From an uncultured Eubacteriales bacterium (GTDB lineage Bacteria > Bacillota > Clostridia > Peptostreptococcales > Anaerovoracaceae), in contig CACYHR010000002.1 in the NCBI GenBank assembly GCA_902774265.1, positions 31,259-95,258 of the forward strand: a DNA stretch of 64,000 nt, in the 5' to 3' direction. The translations under genes were made by a program, and so were the position numbers. How positions within the stretch are numbered: position 1 is the first letter of the stretch; every line of letters starts with the position of its first letter. Shown piece after piece: positions 62,033-64,000 of the stretch. Below the pieces are notes generated by a model. That model made no database searches. It saw nothing but the letters and a program-made list of their open reading frames with translations, and was not told the DNA's origin.

Positions 62033-63886
62033 ATGATAACAGGCTCTTTTGACGAGACCGCACCTATATTTGATTCCTGGCATATTACAAGACAGATTGG
62101 CCGTGGCGCCCTCGGCAGGGTGTATGAGATCGAACGAGTCGAATTCGGCACAACATACAAAGCGGCCCTCAAAGTAATAAGCATTCCGGAGAGTGAAGAG
62201 GACATCAAGCATGTCCTCTTTAATGGTGTCGCGAAAGAGGATCTCAGATCATATTACAGCAATCTGATGAAGAATGTTGTGTCAGAGCTGCAGTATCTCG
62301 GCAGACTCAAGGGGCACAGCAATATTATGAGCTACGAGGATCATGAAATCATAGAGCGTGAGGAAGGAATTGGCTGGGATGTTCTGATCAAGACCGAACT
62401 TTTACAACCGCTTGTAGAGTATTCCATAGACAACAGGCTGGATGAAACAGCTATTGTCAGACTTGGTATCGACATATGCAAGGCTCTGGAGTTCTGCGGC
62501 AGTATGGGAATTGTTCACCGTGATATCAAGCCGGAGAATATCTTCATTTCGCCGGGCGGCGATTATAAGCTGGGTGATTTCGGCATAGCAAGAATCGTTG
62601 AAGAGACACAGTCCGGTCTCAGCCGCAAGGGCACATATACATATATGGCGCCGGAGGTATTTCGCGGAGAGGCATACGGGGCATCGGCAGATATCTATTC
62701 ACTCGGACTCATAATGTATCAGTATCTTAATCATGGCCGCATTCCGTTCATGCCGCCTTATCCAAGGAAGATACTTTACGATGATGTAGAAAAAGCCATG
62801 GCTATGCGTGTTTCGGGCAAAAATATGGTTCCGCCTGCACAGGGTTCAGGAAGACTCCGGAACATTGTGCTCAAGGCCTGCACTTATGAACGCAGCAGCA
62901 GATATCTGACTGCGACAGAGATGCGCGAAGATTTGGAAGAACTCTATCTGAAACAATACATAAAGAAAAACCGTAAAAATAAAAAGGCAAAGAAAGGCAA
63001 AAATCCCGGACGGGGCTATGCGCTGCAGACAACTGTGCATGGTATAGATGATACAGTATCTCAAGTGGTTGCAAAGGAGAATGTGCAGAAATCTGAACAA
63101 AGGAGTGACACTGATAAAACATCTGAGAGCAGTAAGACTGAGACACGGCGTGGCAGTCGAAAAGCCATTATCGCGGCATCTGTAATAGCTGTGATTGCTG
63201 CAACAGCAGCTGCAGTTTATGCAATGATCCCGAAAGAGGTTGAAGATATCAGCGGTGTTAACAACCACATAAAGCTGTATTATGACGGGAGTAAACAGCT
63301 GGAATATCAGGTTGAACCAGACTGGTTCAAAGATGAGCCTGTTATCTTTGAGTCTTCAGATAAAAAGGTGTTTACCGTGTCAGATGAAGGTCTGATCACA
63401 GCGACAGGACAGGGTGAAGCGACGCTGCAGATGCATGCACGCGGTTATACGGAGGATGCATCAGTTGCTGTAGTGCCAAAGGTCACGGAAATCGGGAACA
63501 TTGATAAAGCATATGAACTTGAGACCGGTGATACAAAGCAGCTCAAACCGTCTTTAAAGCCTGAGAAATTTTCGAGTGAGCCGCTAACATACAAATCCTC
63601 GGACAAGTCCGTCGCAAAGATCAGCAAAAAAGGCAAAATCACTGCGGTCAGCGAAGGCAGCGCCACCATTCGTATTTCAGCAGGAGGAACAAGCATCAGA
63701 ACAAAAATCACAGTGAAAGAACCCGTAGTCGAGACATACACCTACACACCAACTGTGAATACATACCGTACATATTCAAACAGCAGCCGCTCATCCGGCA
63801 AATCGAGCAGATCCGGAAGCTCAGGAGGCTCAGGCAAAAAGAAAAGCGGCGGATACTTCAAATCCTCCGACGATCAATACTTCTGA
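62033..63886 (+). CDS. Membrane Ser/Thr protein kinase with extracellular Ig-like (BIG2) domains
   Basis: 617 residues. The cytosolic kinase (~15-310) has the glycine loop G23-R-G25-A-L-G28, catalytic Lys47, the catalytic loop HRDIKPEN with Asp164 and Asn169, DFG 182-184 and APE 206-208. A basic linker (KKNRKNKKAKKGKNPGRG) and one membrane helix (AIIAASVIAVIAATAAAVYA, ~378-398) lead to an outside region with two BIG2-like Ig domains (FESSDKKVFTVSDEGLITAT, YKSSDKSVAKISKKGKITAV). A Ser/Gly/Lys tail ends the protein. It differs from PknB kinases, which carry PASTA domains. The adjacent BspA-type protein also has an Ig-like segment, so a shared ligand or partner is possible. Confidence 0.88.
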   Translation: MITGSFDETAPIFDSWHITRQIGRGALGRVYEIERVEFGTTYKAALKVISIPESEEDIKHVLFNGVAKEDLRSYYSNLMKNVVSELQYLGRLKGHSNIMSYEDHEIIEREEGIGWDVLIKTELLQPLVEYSIDNRLDETAIVRLGIDICKALEFCGSMGIVHRDIKPENIFISPGGDYKLGDFGIARIVEETQSGLSRKGTYTYMAPEVFRGEAYGASADIYSLGLIMYQYLNHGRIPFMPPYPRKILYDDVEKAMAMRVSGKNMVPPAQGSGRLRNIVLKACTYERSSRYLTATEMREDLEELYLKQYIKKNRKNKKAKKGKNPGRGYALQTTVHGIDDTVSQVVAKENVQKSEQRSDTDKTSESSKTETRRGSRKAIIAASVIAVIAATAAAVYAMIPKEVEDISGVNNHIKLYYDGSKQLEYQVEPDWFKDEPVIFESSDKKVFTVSDEGLITATGQGEATLQMHARGYTEDASVAVVPKVTEIGNIDKAYELETGDTKQLKPSLKPEKFSSEPLTYKSSDKSVAKISKKGKITAVSEGSATIRISAGGTSIRTKITVKEPVVETYTYTPTVNTYRTYSNSSRSSGKSSRSGSSGGSGKKKSGGYFKSSDDQYF

Positions 63887-63922
63887 CAAACTGAACCGGA
63901 AACAACAAGCAAAATGCAATAA

Positions 63923-63947
63923 AAACAGCCGCACCGGCTGTTTTTTG
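63923..63947 (+). terminator. Terminator after the kinase gene
   Basis: ACAGCCG (63925-63931) pairs with CGGCTGT (63935-63941), flanked by an A run and six T. Confidence 0.75.
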
Positions 63948-64000
63948 ATGGTTTGACTATATCGGTAGATTATAGCTGAGCTGCAGCTTAGATGATTATT

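Overview
The window looks like the chromosome of an anaerobic, amino-acid-fermenting clostridium (Bacillota, class Clostridia). An Anaerovoracaceae/Family XIII-type Stickland fermenter would fit, but that placement is inference from gene content. The evidence is two glycine/betaine reductase gene sets with three in-frame UGA (selenocysteine) codons, a glycine-reductase-type thioredoxin with a GCVPC motif, an NfnAB transhydrogenase, a ferredoxin-dependent 2-oxoacid oxidoreductase, strong AGGAGG-type ribosome sites and many clostridial exported repeat proteins. There are no rRNA genes, no complete tRNA gene and no CRISPR array.

Layout. 1-8.07 kb is accessory and decayed DNA: a 5'-truncated exported repeat protein, a frameshifted VaFE-domain remnant, a three-gene cassette of small proteins next to the 3' end of a tRNA-like gene, a PAP2 phosphatase, broken pieces of an IS1634-type transposase, a type I restriction subunit and a TetR regulator, a GNAT acetyltransferase, a DUF3791-DUF3990 toxin-like module and an ATPase remnant. 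8.06-14.2 kb holds a fusion of a BMP-type sensor with a metallophosphoesterase, then galK, galT and a sugar O-acetyltransferase. 14.7-25.5 kb carries an InlB-repeat adhesin, an amino-acid ABC transporter in two fused genes, a VOC protein, a LysR regulator, glmS and an MBL-fold hydrolase.

25.6-43.3 kb is the metabolic core. A promoter embedded in a 13-bp inverted repeat leads into a single-aptamer glycine riboswitch and intrinsic terminator, then grdX, grdE and grdB (glycine-specific component B). Three DUF3841 paralogues and a TetR regulator follow, then grdI and grdH (component B most likely specific for betaine), a BCCT betaine transporter, grdA, trxB, trxA, grdC and grdD, and finally nfnA and nfnB. 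In this scheme NfnAB makes NADPH, TrxB and TrxA pass electrons to selenoprotein GrdA, the two B components present glycine or betaine to GrdA, and GrdC/GrdD release acetyl phosphate for ATP synthesis. The oxidative Stickland partner lies at 55.6-58.2 kb as a VorB-type 2-oxoacid:ferredoxin oxidoreductase whose alpha gene has a frameshift.

43.4-55.4 kb contains a SpoIIE-type phosphatase, a beta-propeller protein with its ECF sigma factor, a C_GCAxxG_C_C redox protein, RarD-like and MATE transporters, a two-domain class II aldolase, a glycosyltransferase and a P-loop NTPase. 58.6-63.9 kb ends the window with a protein carrying a duplicated helical domain, a BspA-type leucine-rich-repeat protein and a membrane Ser/Thr kinase with extracellular Ig-like domains. 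A dispersed hairpin-rich repeat family (six recognisable copies or pieces at 6.4, 14.3, 20.4, 43.8, 58.4 and 59.9 kb) runs through the window and brackets the duplicated-domain gene.
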